NCBI RefSeq assembly: GCF_004153685.1
Contig: NZ_SDQD01000001.1
Span: forward strand, 496,001 to 560,000
Origin: Pollutimonas harenae
GTDB lineage: Bacteria; Pseudomonadota; Gammaproteobacteria; Burkholderiales; Burkholderiaceae_B
Direction: 5' to 3'
Length of the DNA: 64,000 nt
Shown here: piece by piece, positions 26,260 through 35,411 of the stretch
Numbering within the stretch: position 1 is the first letter of the stretch
Layout: every line of letters begins with the position of its first letter
Notes under the pieces: model-generated
What the model saw: only the letters and a program-made list of their open reading frames with translations
Database searches by the model: none
What the model was told of the DNA's origin: nothing
Position numbers and translations under genes: made by a program

Positions 26260-26688
26260 ATGTCCTTTACCCTCTTCAAAGAATCCGCCTCGTCCGGCGG
26301 AAAGAATCGCTCAAGGTGGCTGCGCGGAATCATGGTGGTCGGGCTGGCCTTTACTGTTTCAGCCTGTGCATATGATTCCCATTACTATCATTCGCGCGGT
26401 GGTTACAGCGTCGGGCACTATGGTTATTATGATTATGGCCGCTACGATCATGATCGCTACTCCAGTCGGTCGGACTGGCGTGCACACGCCCGCCATCGGC
26501 AAATACAGCGACGTCAACACGCCCAAGAACAACGCCGTCGAATCGACTCACGCAAACGATTCGAACGCAGGCGTTACCACGAGGCACGCAAACACCACAG
26601 CTCGGCTCAAAGCAGACAGCGTGCCCACAGACAGCACAGTCGGACCGAACGCTCAAGGCATAGACAGGAGGATCGACGACATCGGTGA
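26260..26688 (+). CDS. Small lipoprotein rich in His, Arg and Tyr
   Basis: 142 residues. A basic start, hydrophobic GIMVVGLAFTV and lipobox VSAC predict a lipoprotein with the acylated Cys near residue 36. The mature part starts with a Tyr/His/Gly-rich run (HYYHSRGGYSVGHYGYYDYG) and then becomes extremely Arg/His/Gln-rich with no hydrophobic core, so it is likely unfolded or metal- or anion-binding. Placed after the lipid-modification block but separated by 164 bp. Not a family I recognise. Confidence 0.7.
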   Translation: MSFTLFKESASSGGKNRSRWLRGIMVVGLAFTVSACAYDSHYYHSRGGYSVGHYGYYDYGRYDHDRYSSRSDWRAHARHRQIQRRQHAQEQRRRIDSRKRFERRRYHEARKHHSSAQSRQRAHRQHSRTERSRHRQEDRRHR

Positions 26689-26727
26689 TGGCTTCAATCC
26701 TCCACTAACCCGTATCGACCTATGCCA

Positions 26728-27810
26728 TCAAGTCAGCGCGTTCGGATTCACGGCCCTGTCATACTGTATGGGCCAGCTGGAAACACCATCCAGCTGCTGC
26801 TGGGCACGCAGTGGCCAATAAGGGTCACGCAACAAGGCGCGCGCCAAAAAGATCAAATCGGCCTGGCCCGCCGCAAGAATATCTTCTGCCTGCTGCGGCT
26901 CCGTGATCAGGCCCACGGCGCCTGTTGCAATATTGGCCCCCTGACGCACAGCGGCGGACAAGGGAACCTGAAAGCCAGGTGCCACAGGACCACGTGAATC
27001 TGGTACCACAGAGCCGCTGGAACAATCGACCAGGTCAACGCCGGCCGACGCCAACTGGCGGGCAAAAGTGACAGACTCTTCCACACTCCAACCGCCATCC
27101 AGCCAGTCTGTAGCCGATATACGCACAAACAAAGGCAGATGATCGGGCCAGACCTTACGCACGGCCTTGGCCAACTGCAATGGGAAGGCTATGCGCTGTT
27201 CAAATCCGCCCCCGTATTCATCGCTGCGGGTATTGGAAAGCGGCGACAGGAACTGGTGCAGCAGATAACCATGCCCCATATGCAGCTCCAGCACTTCGAA
27301 GCCTGCTGCCAGACTGCGCTGAGCCGCATCGGTAAACTCATTGATCACCCGCTGTATGTCTTGCATCGACATTTCACGTGGCACCGTATATTCGTCATTG
27401 AAGGGTGTATTGCTTGGCCCCATGGTGGACCACCCACCTTCGCTCACCGTCACAGCCTTTCGTCCTTGCCAGGGCACTTGAGTCGAACCTTTGCGGCCTG
27501 CATGGGCCAGCTGAATTGCAGGGACGGCACCCTGGCTCTTCACAAACTCTGTAATCTGGCGAAACTGATCAAGTTGAGCCGAATTCCAGATACCAATGTC
27601 TTTGTCGGAAATGCGCGCGTCGGGTGCCACAGAGGCGGCCTCGACCATCACCAGCCCCGCACCGCCGACAGCGCGACTGCCCAAATGAACAACATGCCAT
27701 GTATTGGGCAAACCATCGTCCGCCGAATACTGGCACATAGGCGATACACCAACACGGTTTTTCAGGACAATGCCACGGCATGAATACGGAGAGAAAAGCT
27801 TGGAGCTCAT
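26728..27810 (-). CDS. Old yellow enzyme family NADH:flavin oxidoreductase (YqjM type)
   Basis: 360 residues. FMN-dependent ene-reductase that reduces activated C=C bonds with NAD(P)H. YqjM-class landmarks: RVGVSPMCQYSADDG with the redox-tuning Cys and Tyr, QLAHAGRKGS, and LELHMGHGYLLHQFLSPLSN with the His pair that binds substrate carbonyl. The C-terminal LIFLARALLRDPYWP contributes the Arg for FMN phosphate. Single gene without an operon. A nearly identical but internally deleted copy lies at 36390-36804. Confidence 0.94.
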   Translation of the reverse strand: MSSKLFSPYSCRGIVLKNRVGVSPMCQYSADDGLPNTWHVVHLGSRAVGGAGLVMVEAASVAPDARISDKDIGIWNSAQLDQFRQITEFVKSQGAVPAIQLAHAGRKGSTQVPWQGRKAVTVSEGGWSTMGPSNTPFNDEYTVPREMSMQDIQRVINEFTDAAQRSLAAGFEVLELHMGHGYLLHQFLSPLSNTRSDEYGGGFEQRIAFPLQLAKAVRKVWPDHLPLFVRISATDWLDGGWSVEESVTFARQLASAGVDLVDCSSGSVVPDSRGPVAPGFQVPLSAAVRQGANIATGAVGLITEPQQAEDILAAGQADLIFLARALLRDPYWPLRAQQQLDGVSSWPIQYDRAVNPNALT

Positions 27811-27907
27811 AACAGGCCATCAAGAAGTTAGCTGAGTGATTGAGTATAAGGGACTCGCGCGGCGCGGATACTTCTAGGCATTGAGCTAAAGCACTTGGCT
27901 TAATTAC

Positions 27908-28672
27908 TTATTGCACACAGTTCTGTATCGTACTTAGCTGAACTTCGAAGGCGCTTTTCAGTACCCCTGCATCATTACCCGGATTCACCAACTGGAATCC
28001 TTGATGGATACGCATCTGGCACATTACCCCGTCAGCACAGTAGATTCCTGTTGCAAGACCTCGCGCTGCCGTCTTCGTTCGGATCATGTCGATGATGTCC
28101 GAAACTTCCCCTTGCGGATTGCAACCAACTCCGCCACCATAACTCAGGCTCAAATCGTTAGGGCCAATGAATACACCATCAACCCCAGGAACATCCAGTA
28201 TTTCGTCTAGATTTTCAACCGCTTGCTTTGACTCAATCATGATGAAGATAAGTATTTCATCATTAGCGTGAGCGAAATAGTCAGCACCCCCGTATAACAA
28301 GCCCCTCGGCGGTCCGTAGGACCGAGCGCCGAGCGGTGGATACCGGCATGCAGCAACAACCGAACGAGCAATATCTGCGGTATCGACTTGAGGACAAATG
28401 ACCCCGTACGCTCCCGCATCCAGTATACGCATGATTTCTACCGCATTTGATCCGCTCGGCCGCCCAAGCGGTATGGTGTTCGTGGTAGAAATAGCCTGGA
28501 ACATCGACAGCATCTGCGCGTAATCAATCATGCCATGCTGCAGGTCGACGGTTACCGCATCGAACCCGCAATTCGCGATAACTTCAGCGCAGAACGAAGA
28601 GGGGATCGATGCCCAGGCATTAACTACCGTTTTATTGGCTCGGAGTAATGCCTTTATGGTGTTGTATCTCAT
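27908..28672 (-). CDS. HpcH/HpaI-family class II aldolase
   Basis: 254 residues. Metal-dependent pyruvate aldolase family, cleaving 4-hydroxy-2-oxoacids to pyruvate and an aldehyde. FDAVTVDLQHGMIDY, the PLGRPSG Arg, the metal Glu in IMIESKQAVEN and Asp in GVFIGPNDLSLS are visible. Last gene of a leftward operon after Bug, SDR and TPP-enzyme genes; the order suggests breakdown of a sugar acid or hydroxy-oxoacid to pyruvate. A decayed piece of the 3' end of a similar gene lies at 46234. Confidence 0.92.
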   Translation of the reverse strand: MRYNTIKALLRANKTVVNAWASIPSSFCAEVIANCGFDAVTVDLQHGMIDYAQMLSMFQAISTTNTIPLGRPSGSNAVEIMRILDAGAYGVICPQVDTADIARSVVAACRYPPLGARSYGPPRGLLYGGADYFAHANDEILIFIMIESKQAVENLDEILDVPGVDGVFIGPNDLSLSYGGGVGCNPQGEVSDIIDMIRTKTAARGLATGIYCADGVMCQMRIHQGFQLVNPGNDAGVLKSAFEVQLSTIQNCVQ

Positions 28673-28685
28673 TTTTTTGCCGGAC

Positions 28686-29645
28686 TCAGTTCACTCTGGG
28701 TAAGTTTGCGTCCTTGATTGCTTTGCCCATAATCTCGTAACCATCAGCCAACGCCTGCTTGTATTCAGCTCCCGTCAAACCAGCTGGATCAACGCCAATG
28801 GCCTTGAAGTTCTCTTGAACCTTAGGCTCGTTCATGGCGGCCAGCGTAGCCGACTCCAGTACCTTGACGTGATCAGGCGACGTGCCTTTGGGTACGGCAA
28901 GTCCCAACCATGAATCGATTTCGACCGGAAAGCCCTGTTCCTTGATCGTGGGAACATCGGGTTGCTCGGGCCATCGGATAGGGCTTGCCGACGCCAGCAT
29001 GCGTATTTTTCCAGCCGCGATATGCGGAAGAATATCGGAGGGATTCTGGACAATGACATCGACTTGACCGCTCAGCAGCCCAATCACGGTTTCGGCACCC
29101 GATTTATACAAGATTTGTTCGAACTTTCCACCCGATACCTTGGCCAGTTCAAATATGGCCAGATTATTGGGTGCGGACGGAGCGCCAAAGAAAAGGCCGT
29201 CTCCCTTCTTGGCACCGTCAACCAGGTCCTGGATATTCTTATATGGCGAATCGGCGCGAACAGCAACGCCGTACCGGAACCGGCCAAAGCCTGCCACAAA
29301 CTCAAAATCGTCGATCGTATACGGAACGCTCATAAGGTGAGGCGCGATGGCTACAGTGCTGTATGTAACGACACCGAATGTATAGCCGTCATTCTTTTGG
29401 CGTGTCAGATACGTGGGGCCCATTGTTCCCATCGCTCCAGGCTTGTTGACGACCACGATGGACTGTTTCAGAAATTCTTCCATGCCACTGGCCAGCTGAC
29501 GGGACGCTACATCGGTGTTGCCGCCCGCCCCGTAATTCACCACCAGATTGACGGGACCGTCTGGAAACGAAGCCGCCATGCTCATTCCTGATAGTCCTAA
29601 TGCCAGTCCCAGCATTGCACCTAGCTTATATAAACGTTGTCTCAT
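28686..29645 (-). CDS. Bug/TctC-family periplasmic solute-binding protein
   Basis: 319 residues from ATG 29645, which has AAGGAAA upstream; an in-frame start at 29756 would overlap the SDR gene and spoil the signal peptide. Signal (LGAMLGLALGLSGMSMA) then ASFPDGPVNLVVNYGAGGNTD. Middle and C-terminal Bug features (YKSGAETVIGLLSGQ, KEQGFPVEIDSWLGLAVPKG) are seen. Lies between the SDR and the HpcH aldolase genes, so it likely delivers their substrate. No TctAB partner in the window. Confidence 0.92.
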   Translation of the reverse strand: MRQRLYKLGAMLGLALGLSGMSMAASFPDGPVNLVVNYGAGGNTDVASRQLASGMEEFLKQSIVVVNKPGAMGTMGPTYLTRQKNDGYTFGVVTYSTVAIAPHLMSVPYTIDDFEFVAGFGRFRYGVAVRADSPYKNIQDLVDGAKKGDGLFFGAPSAPNNLAIFELAKVSGGKFEQILYKSGAETVIGLLSGQVDVIVQNPSDILPHIAAGKIRMLASASPIRWPEQPDVPTIKEQGFPVEIDSWLGLAVPKGTSPDHVKVLESATLAAMNEPKVQENFKAIGVDPAGLTGAEYKQALADGYEIMGKAIKDANLPRVN

Positions 29646-29686
29646 CTTGTTTTTCCTTAGCGTTGTAGAGTCATTTGCCATGCCTG

Positions 29687-30439
29687 CTATGGCATGTAAA
29701 AACCGCCGTTTATGTCGATAACGGCGCCATTGATAAATCCGGAACTGTCCTGGCAAAGAAAGGTGATTGCGTCACCCACCTCTTCAGGCGTACCCAGCCG
29801 CCGCACAGGGATTGCCTGCGCATATTGCTCATTCACTTCGGGGCCGGCCTGCATGGCCATCTCGGTAAGAATGCGCCCGGGTGCCACGCAGTTGGTGGTA
29901 ATGCCATATGGCCCCATTTCAGAGGCGATCGCCCTGGACAAACCCAGGACTGCCGACTTGGACGCCATATAACTGATGCCCGCGACAATCGATTTGGACC
30001 GCCCCGCCAGAGATGATATGTTTACGATGCGCCCGAACCGTTGTGCTTTCATGGCTGGCACGCATAGCTGGCACAACCTGACGATGGCCTTAACATTGAC
30101 GCTCATGACGTCATCCCATTCTGTGTCTGATACTTCCAGCAGACCACTGGATTTCCCATTTTTCTTGGGAGAAATGCCCGCGTTATTGACGAGTATTGAT
30201 ACCTCACCAAGCTCTGCACGTACTTGCTCCAGGCACGCTATAGTGGCGACAGTGTCGGTTACGTCAAACGTGTGAAGTCGAACGAATGGTTGATACTCCT
30301 GGGGGATCAGGGCGGCCACATCGACCACATTACGATCTACCATTGCGACTGAACGCTCGGCTTTCAGCAGGGCCAGCGTCGCTGCCAAGCCAATACCCTT
30401 CCCTGCCCCCGTCACCAATGCCACACGCCGAGTACTCAT
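29687..30439 (-). CDS. Short-chain dehydrogenase/reductase
   Basis: 250 residues. Classical SDR: TGAGKGIG cofactor loop near the start, NNAG, catalytic Ser in NISSLAG, Tyr-Met-Ala-Ser-Lys motif in ISYMASKSA, PGRILTEM, and INGAVIDINGGFYMP at the C-terminus. Oxidises or reduces a hydroxyl/ketone of the operon's substrate. Its ATG overlaps the stop of the TPP-enzyme gene by 4 bp. Confidence 0.93.
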   Translation of the reverse strand: MSTRRVALVTGAGKGIGLAATLALLKAERSVAMVDRNVVDVAALIPQEYQPFVRLHTFDVTDTVATIACLEQVRAELGEVSILVNNAGISPKKNGKSSGLLEVSDTEWDDVMSVNVKAIVRLCQLCVPAMKAQRFGRIVNISSLAGRSKSIVAGISYMASKSAVLGLSRAIASEMGPYGITTNCVAPGRILTEMAMQAGPEVNEQYAQAIPVRRLGTPEEVGDAITFLCQDSSGFINGAVIDINGGFYMP

Positions 30440-32175
30440 GCTGAAACCTTTGCGTCTGGTGTATAGAAAGTGATGGGCGGGAACGCATTTTCATCACATA
30501 TCACTTCAATCAGCGTGGTTTTGTCACCCTGCCGCGCCTGCTCCAGCGCGTTCGCTAAGTCTGCCGGGTTCGTCACGCGTACACCATTGCAGCCACAGTT
30601 GCGCGCAATGGCTGCATGATCGACTGGGGAAAAATGCACCGCCGATGTGTGCGCACCAAACTTTACATTTTCCGCATGCTTCTGATAGCCCAGGATACCG
30701 TTATTAATGAGGATAAGCGTGACCTTGATATTCATGCGCGCAGCGGTTTCAAGCTCTGCCCACACATGGCCGAAACCACCATCTCCCACCAAGCAATACA
30801 CCTCGGATTTGGGACGCGCCTCTTTTGCACCCATTGCCATCGGAAAGCCCCAGCCCAAACCGGCGAGACCACGAGGCGTGATGAAGCGCTGGCCGGCTTT
30901 GAGTGCCGTCAGGCCGTTGGCCACCCATATTGACGAATAACTGGCGTCCGCCACCACCACGGAGTCCTCGGTAAGGACAGCTTGCAGTTCATGCATGATC
31001 CGCTCCGGCCGGATAGGCTGCGCATCCGATGTACGAACAGCTAGCGATTCCGCCAGCGCCTTTTCCTTGCCCGCTGCAATGACAGCCTCTGTTTGCTTAC
31101 GCTGGGATGTACGCAATGTAAGGTCTTGTTCTTTGAGCGCAAGCCGCAAAGCATCCAGCGTCAGGCTGGCATCGCCAATCAAGCGTTCCGATTCATAATT
31201 GCGCCCCGCTTCGTGCCCATCTACATCCAAGTGAATATAGGTGGCACCCTTGGGGTAAAGCTGCCATGAATCCGTTGCGTTCTGATTGGTTCGCGTGCCT
31301 ACCAAGAGAATTACATCGGCCTCCTCTACCAACGGCCGTTGATAACGGGTCGCGCTGTTTGGCCCCATGAAATAGCCAACTACGCCTGCTGACAGAGCAT
31401 GCTGCTCGCTAACTGCTCCCTTCCCCATGACCGTGGTTGCAATGGGTAGATGAACTTCTTCTTGCAAGGCAGTCAAAGCCTGATAAGCGCCTGAGATATG
31501 TACACCACCGCCAGCAATAATTAAAGGTTTTTGTGCCTTGGCCAATAATGCCGCAGCACGAATCACGGACTCGGGAGAAGCAACCGTTCGATCGAGCGGA
31601 AAGCGCCCAAGCGCATGGCTGCGGGAGCTGCTTGCCGCCGGCTCCAGCAACAGGTCGGCCGGTAGCATCAACACAACCGGGCCGGGCCTGCCGGAGCACG
31701 CAACTGCGAAAGCCTGGTCGATGTAATCGTCTACGCGAGAGGCATCGGTAATGCGGCGAACCCACTTGGTTACTGGCTGGAAAAGACCGATATGATCCAG
31801 ATCCTGGAAAGCATTTTTGTCAGTCTGATTCCGTGCCACATCCTGGACCAGCGCAATAACGGGAATGGAAACCTTCAAGGCTTCGGCGAGCGGCGCAACC
31901 AGCAAGGCAGCGGCTGGCCCGTTCTGTGCGGTCACGATGGCAGGGGTGTTGGTCATGCGTGCGTACGCGTCGGCCATATAGCCACCGGCATTCTCAGTTC
32001 TGTACGCAATCTGTTTCAATCCGCCTTCCTCGGCGGCAAGATGCAACATGCTGGGCAGACTCTGTCCAAATGTAGTGGTAATGCCATGTCGTTTAAGCGC
32101 TCGCACGATCGCGTGAGCCACCGTATTCGATTGCACAAGTCCATTTGCGGTCAAGGGGGTAAGCGTTGTTTGCAC
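30436..32175 (-). CDS. Thiamine-PP-dependent enzyme, acetolactate synthase-like
   Basis: 579 residues from a GTG at 32175 with AGGA 8 bp upstream. Three-domain TPP enzyme: catalytic Glu61 in AYRTENAGGYMAD, FAD/nucleotide-type middle domain, and C-terminal GDGGFGHVWAELET followed by NNG as the diphosphate/Mg site. Related to acetolactate synthase large subunits, oxalyl-CoA decarboxylase and sulfoacetaldehyde acetyltransferase. No small regulatory subunit is nearby, so it is catabolic rather than biosynthetic. First gene of the leftward operon and divergent from its likely GntR regulator. Confidence 0.9.
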   Translation of the reverse strand: MQTTLTPLTANGLVQSNTVAHAIVRALKRHGITTTFGQSLPSMLHLAAEEGGLKQIAYRTENAGGYMADAYARMTNTPAIVTAQNGPAAALLVAPLAEALKVSIPVIALVQDVARNQTDKNAFQDLDHIGLFQPVTKWVRRITDASRVDDYIDQAFAVACSGRPGPVVLMLPADLLLEPAASSSRSHALGRFPLDRTVASPESVIRAAALLAKAQKPLIIAGGGVHISGAYQALTALQEEVHLPIATTVMGKGAVSEQHALSAGVVGYFMGPNSATRYQRPLVEEADVILLVGTRTNQNATDSWQLYPKGATYIHLDVDGHEAGRNYESERLIGDASLTLDALRLALKEQDLTLRTSQRKQTEAVIAAGKEKALAESLAVRTSDAQPIRPERIMHELQAVLTEDSVVVADASYSSIWVANGLTALKAGQRFITPRGLAGLGWGFPMAMGAKEARPKSEVYCLVGDGGFGHVWAELETAARMNIKVTLILINNGILGYQKHAENVKFGAHTSAVHFSPVDHAAIARNCGCNGVRVTNPADLANALEQARQGDKTTLIEVICDENAFPPITFYTPDAKVSA

Positions 32176-32205
32176 TGATGTGTCCTATAGTGGGCCAATT
32201 ACTAT

Positions 32206-32227
32206 TTTATATTTTATAAAATATAAA
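32206..32227. promoter_or_regulatory. 22-bp perfect palindrome between the TPP-enzyme and GntR genes
   Basis: A perfect AT-only palindrome, arms TTTATATTTTA and TAAAATATAAA, centred at 32216/32217. It begins 31 bp upstream of the TPP-enzyme start in a divergent intergenic region, where an autoregulating GntR/FCD repressor would be expected to bind. Confidence 0.6.
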
Positions 32228-32292
32228 GAGGCCTATAATAAGATAAGTACAACTTCTTGCTCCACTAGGGTTTTTACCCATAAACAACAAAA

Positions 32293-32321
32293 AGCCTGGC
32301 GCACAAACTGTGCACCAGGCT
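32293..32321 (-). terminator. Leftward intrinsic terminator ahead of the GntR gene
   Basis: Stem AGCCTGG-C-GCACA pairs with TGTGC-A-CCAGGCT (one mismatch) around a 3-base loop. Read on the minus strand it is followed by TTTTGTTGTTT, a fitting U-tract. It would stop leftward read-through from the Bug/CaiB operon before the TPP-enzyme promoter. Confidence 0.55.
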
Positions 32322-32351
32322 GCTGCATCAGAACTGTCTGGAGATATTTCC

Positions 32352-33023
32352 GTGACCACCCGCTCCACGCCTTTTACTCGCGAAAATATTACGACGCTCA
32401 TCTACAGGCGCCTGAAAAACGCATTGATGACGGGTGGCTATAAGCCTGGTGACGTTATGCTCCTGCGCATTATCAGCGAAGAGCTCGGTGTCAGCCAGAC
32501 TCCAGTACGAGAAGCCCTGTTGCAACTGGTGTCAGAGCGAGCATTGAACATGGAACGTGGAAAATCCATCACCGTGCCCATTTTCGACAAGAAGCGGCTT
32601 CAAGACCTGAGGGCAATCCGCTTGAAGCTGGAAGTCATGGCAGCGGAATACGCGGTAAAAAACATCACGGATGCGGATATCGACGAACTGGCGGCCATCC
32701 ACAACAGAATGATGCAATGCAAGCTGAACGAAGAAAGAGAAGGTACGCTACTGCATAACTTCGAGTTCCACTCGACACTTTATGCCGCCTCGCAGATGCC
32801 GGATCTCATTGCCATTATTGAGGGCCTGTGGGCCCAGACGGGCCCATCTCTCACTTACCTGTATCGGCCGCCGTTCGCACACAGCCAAGGCGACCATCCA
32901 CATCTGCTTGTGATAGCAGCCTTGAAAAACCGCCATACCGAAGGAGTGGTTGCAGCCATTATGGATGACGTCAATCAATATGGTTTAGCACTCATGCAAC
33001 GCCTGCCGGAAGAGATGACATAA
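32352..33023 (+). CDS. GntR-family regulator, FCD type
   Basis: 223 residues from GTG 32352, which has TGGAG 9 bp upstream; an earlier in-frame GTG at 32310 lies inside the terminator hairpin. The winged helix (LRIISEELGVSQTPVREALL) is followed by an all-helical FCD domain with metal-type His residues (FHSTLYAAS and HPHLLVIAALKNRH). Divergent from the TPP/SDR/Bug/aldolase operon and probably its repressor, binding the 22-bp palindrome. The ligand is presumably the operon's carboxylic acid. Confidence 0.9.
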   Translation: MTTRSTPFTRENITTLIYRRLKNALMTGGYKPGDVMLLRIISEELGVSQTPVREALLQLVSERALNMERGKSITVPIFDKKRLQDLRAIRLKLEVMAAEYAVKNITDADIDELAAIHNRMMQCKLNEEREGTLLHNFEFHSTLYAASQMPDLIAIIEGLWAQTGPSLTYLYRPPFAHSQGDHPHLLVIAALKNRHTEGVVAAIMDDVNQYGLALMQRLPEEMT

Positions 33024-33089
33024 CGGCTCGCTTCCCAAGGATTGGCCAACGGGCTTTACCTGAACGGATTTGTGGCTCGCGGCTTCCGA

Positions 33090-34058
33090 CTAGTCTACCT
33101 TTGCCCCCGATTGCTTCACGATTTCGCCCCAGGTGGCATATTCGCGCTTTAGAAGCTGTGCGAATTCTTTCGTAGTGGACGGCCGCGGCAATGCCCCTAC
33201 AGACTCAAGCTGCGCCGCAACCTCTGGATCCTTCAGGATGGCTTGAAGCGCATCATTGATCACCTTGATGCACTCATCGGGTGTGCCCGCGGGGAACACC
33301 ATGCCAAGCCATGCCGCGACATTAAAACCCTTAACACCCAGCTCATCCAGAGTGGGAGTATTAGGGTAAAGCTTCAGCCGATCAGAGACTGTGACGCCAA
33401 GCAGCTTGAGGCGGCCTGACTCAATGAAAGGCTTTGTCACCGTAACGGTTTCTATTCCAACGTCTACGTTACCAGCAGCAATGTCTGTCATAGCACGGGC
33501 GCTACCCTTGTAGGGTATATGAATCAGCTCAGTACCTGTTTCGCGTTGTAGTAGCTCCATGCCCAGGTGCGATAAAGTACCGTTACCCGAAGAAGTATGA
33601 TTCAGTTTTCCTGGATGCTCTTTGGCATACTTTAAGAAGCCCTCAAAGTCATCGAATGGCGCGTCGGCACGAGCAACCATCACCAGTGGAAAATCGATGA
33701 GAGTACCAATAGGCTTGAAGTCGCTCAGCGTATCGTAGCCAACCGATTTATACAGATGAGGATTGGTAACGTAGGCTGCCGTTGCAGAAAGCACCATGGT
33801 ATAGCCGTCAGGTTTTTCCTTGGTCAGCTGAGCCAAGGCCAAGCTGGCCCCTTGACCAGGCTTGTTTTCCACGACAAACGGTTGGCCCAGTCTCTGTCCG
33901 AGTTTCTCCGCCACTAACCGGCCCACAATATCAGTCGCTTGGCCGGGGGGATATCCAATAATCATGGTTACAGGCTTCTCTGGGTAAGCCGCCCACGCCT
34001 GAGATGCCGAGGCAACGGCAAGAATACCTGCCCATACCCACTTGTTAAGTTTTTTCAT
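33090..34058 (-). CDS. Bug/TctC-family periplasmic solute-binding protein
   Basis: 322 residues. Signal peptide (WVWAGILAVASASQAWA) then AYPEKPVTMIIGYPPGQATD, the Bug clamp, with IPYKGSARAMTDIAAG further on. AAWLGMVFPAGTP marks the second lobe. Downstream partner of a CaiB/BaiF CoA-transferase gene, 47 bp apart, so the ligand is likely an organic acid activated as its CoA ester. No transporter membrane genes adjoin it. It converges on the GntR gene. Confidence 0.93.
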   Translation of the reverse strand: MKKLNKWVWAGILAVASASQAWAAYPEKPVTMIIGYPPGQATDIVGRLVAEKLGQRLGQPFVVENKPGQGASLALAQLTKEKPDGYTMVLSATAAYVTNPHLYKSVGYDTLSDFKPIGTLIDFPLVMVARADAPFDDFEGFLKYAKEHPGKLNHTSSGNGTLSHLGMELLQRETGTELIHIPYKGSARAMTDIAAGNVDVGIETVTVTKPFIESGRLKLLGVTVSDRLKLYPNTPTLDELGVKGFNVAAWLGMVFPAGTPDECIKVINDALQAILKDPEVAAQLESVGALPRPSTTKEFAQLLKREYATWGEIVKQSGAKVD

Positions 34059-34105
34059 TACCTTGTCTCCTTATGTTTTCTCGTTCGCAAGACGAGAGTC
34101 TGTAA

Positions 34106-35326
34106 TCAAATAACACCGGCCTCCTTCAGCGCCGCGATTTCTTTATGACTCAGCCCCAGCTCTTCCAGGACCTCATCGTTGTGTTGCCCAATGGATGGGC
34201 CTGCGCTTCGTACTGCACCAGGTGAGTTGTTAAATACTGGCGCAACGTTTTGCATACGCACCTTTCCCAATTCGTCATCCAACACCTCTACGAGTGCTTG
34301 GCGAGCAGCGAAATGTGGATCGTTAAAAATGTCTGCAATGTTGTAGATCGGACTGAAGCCAACCTCGTTATCGTCCAGCATGACGCTGAGCTCATCTACC
34401 GAATATTTAGCAATTTCATCCCGGACGAGAGCATCTAGATCCTGGCGATTTGCAACCCGCAAGGGGTTATTCAAAAACCGTTCGTCGATGATCATATCTG
34501 CACGATCTAATGCACGGCAAAGACGCTCGAAAATGCTTTGGGTTGATGCGGCAATCGAGGCCCACTTACCATCCCGTGTCATGTAGATATTGCCAGGAGC
34601 GGCGTATTGACTAAAACTACCCGAGCGCTGTCGCACGATCCCCAGCTGATCGTATTCAATCGGCAAAAACTCCATGATGCGAAACATGGATTCCATCAAT
34701 GAACAATCGATCTCCTCGCCCTTCAACGAGCCACCCGCATGACGTTGATACAGGGCGGCCAACACTCCGAGCGCACCGAACAAACCTGCTACAGCATCAG
34801 CAATCGGAAACCCCAGATGCAAAGGCGGCCCGTCCGCTTCTCCACAAATATTTGTAAAACCCGTCATGGCTTCAAATACCCGCGCAAAACCAGGGCGATG
34901 ACTATAAGGACCCGTCTGGCCAAAACCCGTAACACGCAAGATTGTCAGCTTAGGCTGGATGTCATGCATCCAAGATTTGGTAATCCCCCAACTATCGAGC
35001 TTTCCAGGTCGAAAATTTTCAACCAACACATCATAATGAGGCAACAAACGTGCAAGTAACTGGAGCCCCTCCTTACGATGTAGATCAATCGTAATACCTC
35101 GCTTATTGCGATTGGTAACCTTCCACCACAGCGGTATTTCCTCCTTATAAGGTGGCAGACTGCGTAGTGAGTCACCGGTACCAGGCAGTTCCACCTTCAA
35201 TACATCAGCACCGAGGTCGCCTAACATGGTGGCTGCAAACGGTCCCGCGTAAACGGTAGACAAATCAAGCACACGCAGGCCGTTTAAAGGCCCTGGAAAG
35301 GTAGAGGGATCATGAGTCTTTGTCAT
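34106..35326 (-). CDS. CaiB/BaiF (class III) CoA-transferase
   Basis: 406 residues from ATG 35326 (ATG 35335 possible). Moves CoA between carboxylic acids through an aspartyl-CoA intermediate. Landmarks: LRVLDLSTVYAGPFAATMLG at the start, ADVLKVELPGTGD, NKRGITIDL, and FPIADAVAG with the likely catalytic Asp. First gene of a two-gene unit with a Bug protein and divergent from a LysR gene at 35412, which probably regulates it. Substrates are not predictable. Confidence 0.92.
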   Translation of the reverse strand: MTKTHDPSTFPGPLNGLRVLDLSTVYAGPFAATMLGDLGADVLKVELPGTGDSLRSLPPYKEEIPLWWKVTNRNKRGITIDLHRKEGLQLLARLLPHYDVLVENFRPGKLDSWGITKSWMHDIQPKLTILRVTGFGQTGPYSHRPGFARVFEAMTGFTNICGEADGPPLHLGFPIADAVAGLFGALGVLAALYQRHAGGSLKGEEIDCSLMESMFRIMEFLPIEYDQLGIVRQRSGSFSQYAAPGNIYMTRDGKWASIAASTQSIFERLCRALDRADMIIDERFLNNPLRVANRQDLDALVRDEIAKYSVDELSVMLDDNEVGFSPIYNIADIFNDPHFAARQALVEVLDDELGKVRMQNVAPVFNNSPGAVRSAGPSIGQHNDEVLEELGLSHKEIAALKEAGVI

Positions 35327-35411
35327 CAGCACCACTTCAGCGGAATAATCGTTTTATCGAGTATAAGTAGTGACTCTGAGTGCGAGAACCCGCATATCCT
35401 GGATATCAGTC

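Noticed and set aside
27139-27783. 214-codon plus-strand frame, repeated in part at 36369
   Set aside because: Complement of the OYE gene and of its deleted copy; the repetition is explained by the duplication.
32310-32351. Upstream GTG start for the GntR gene
   Set aside because: It lies inside the hairpin and lacks a ribosome site; GTG 32352 has TGGAG at a suitable distance.
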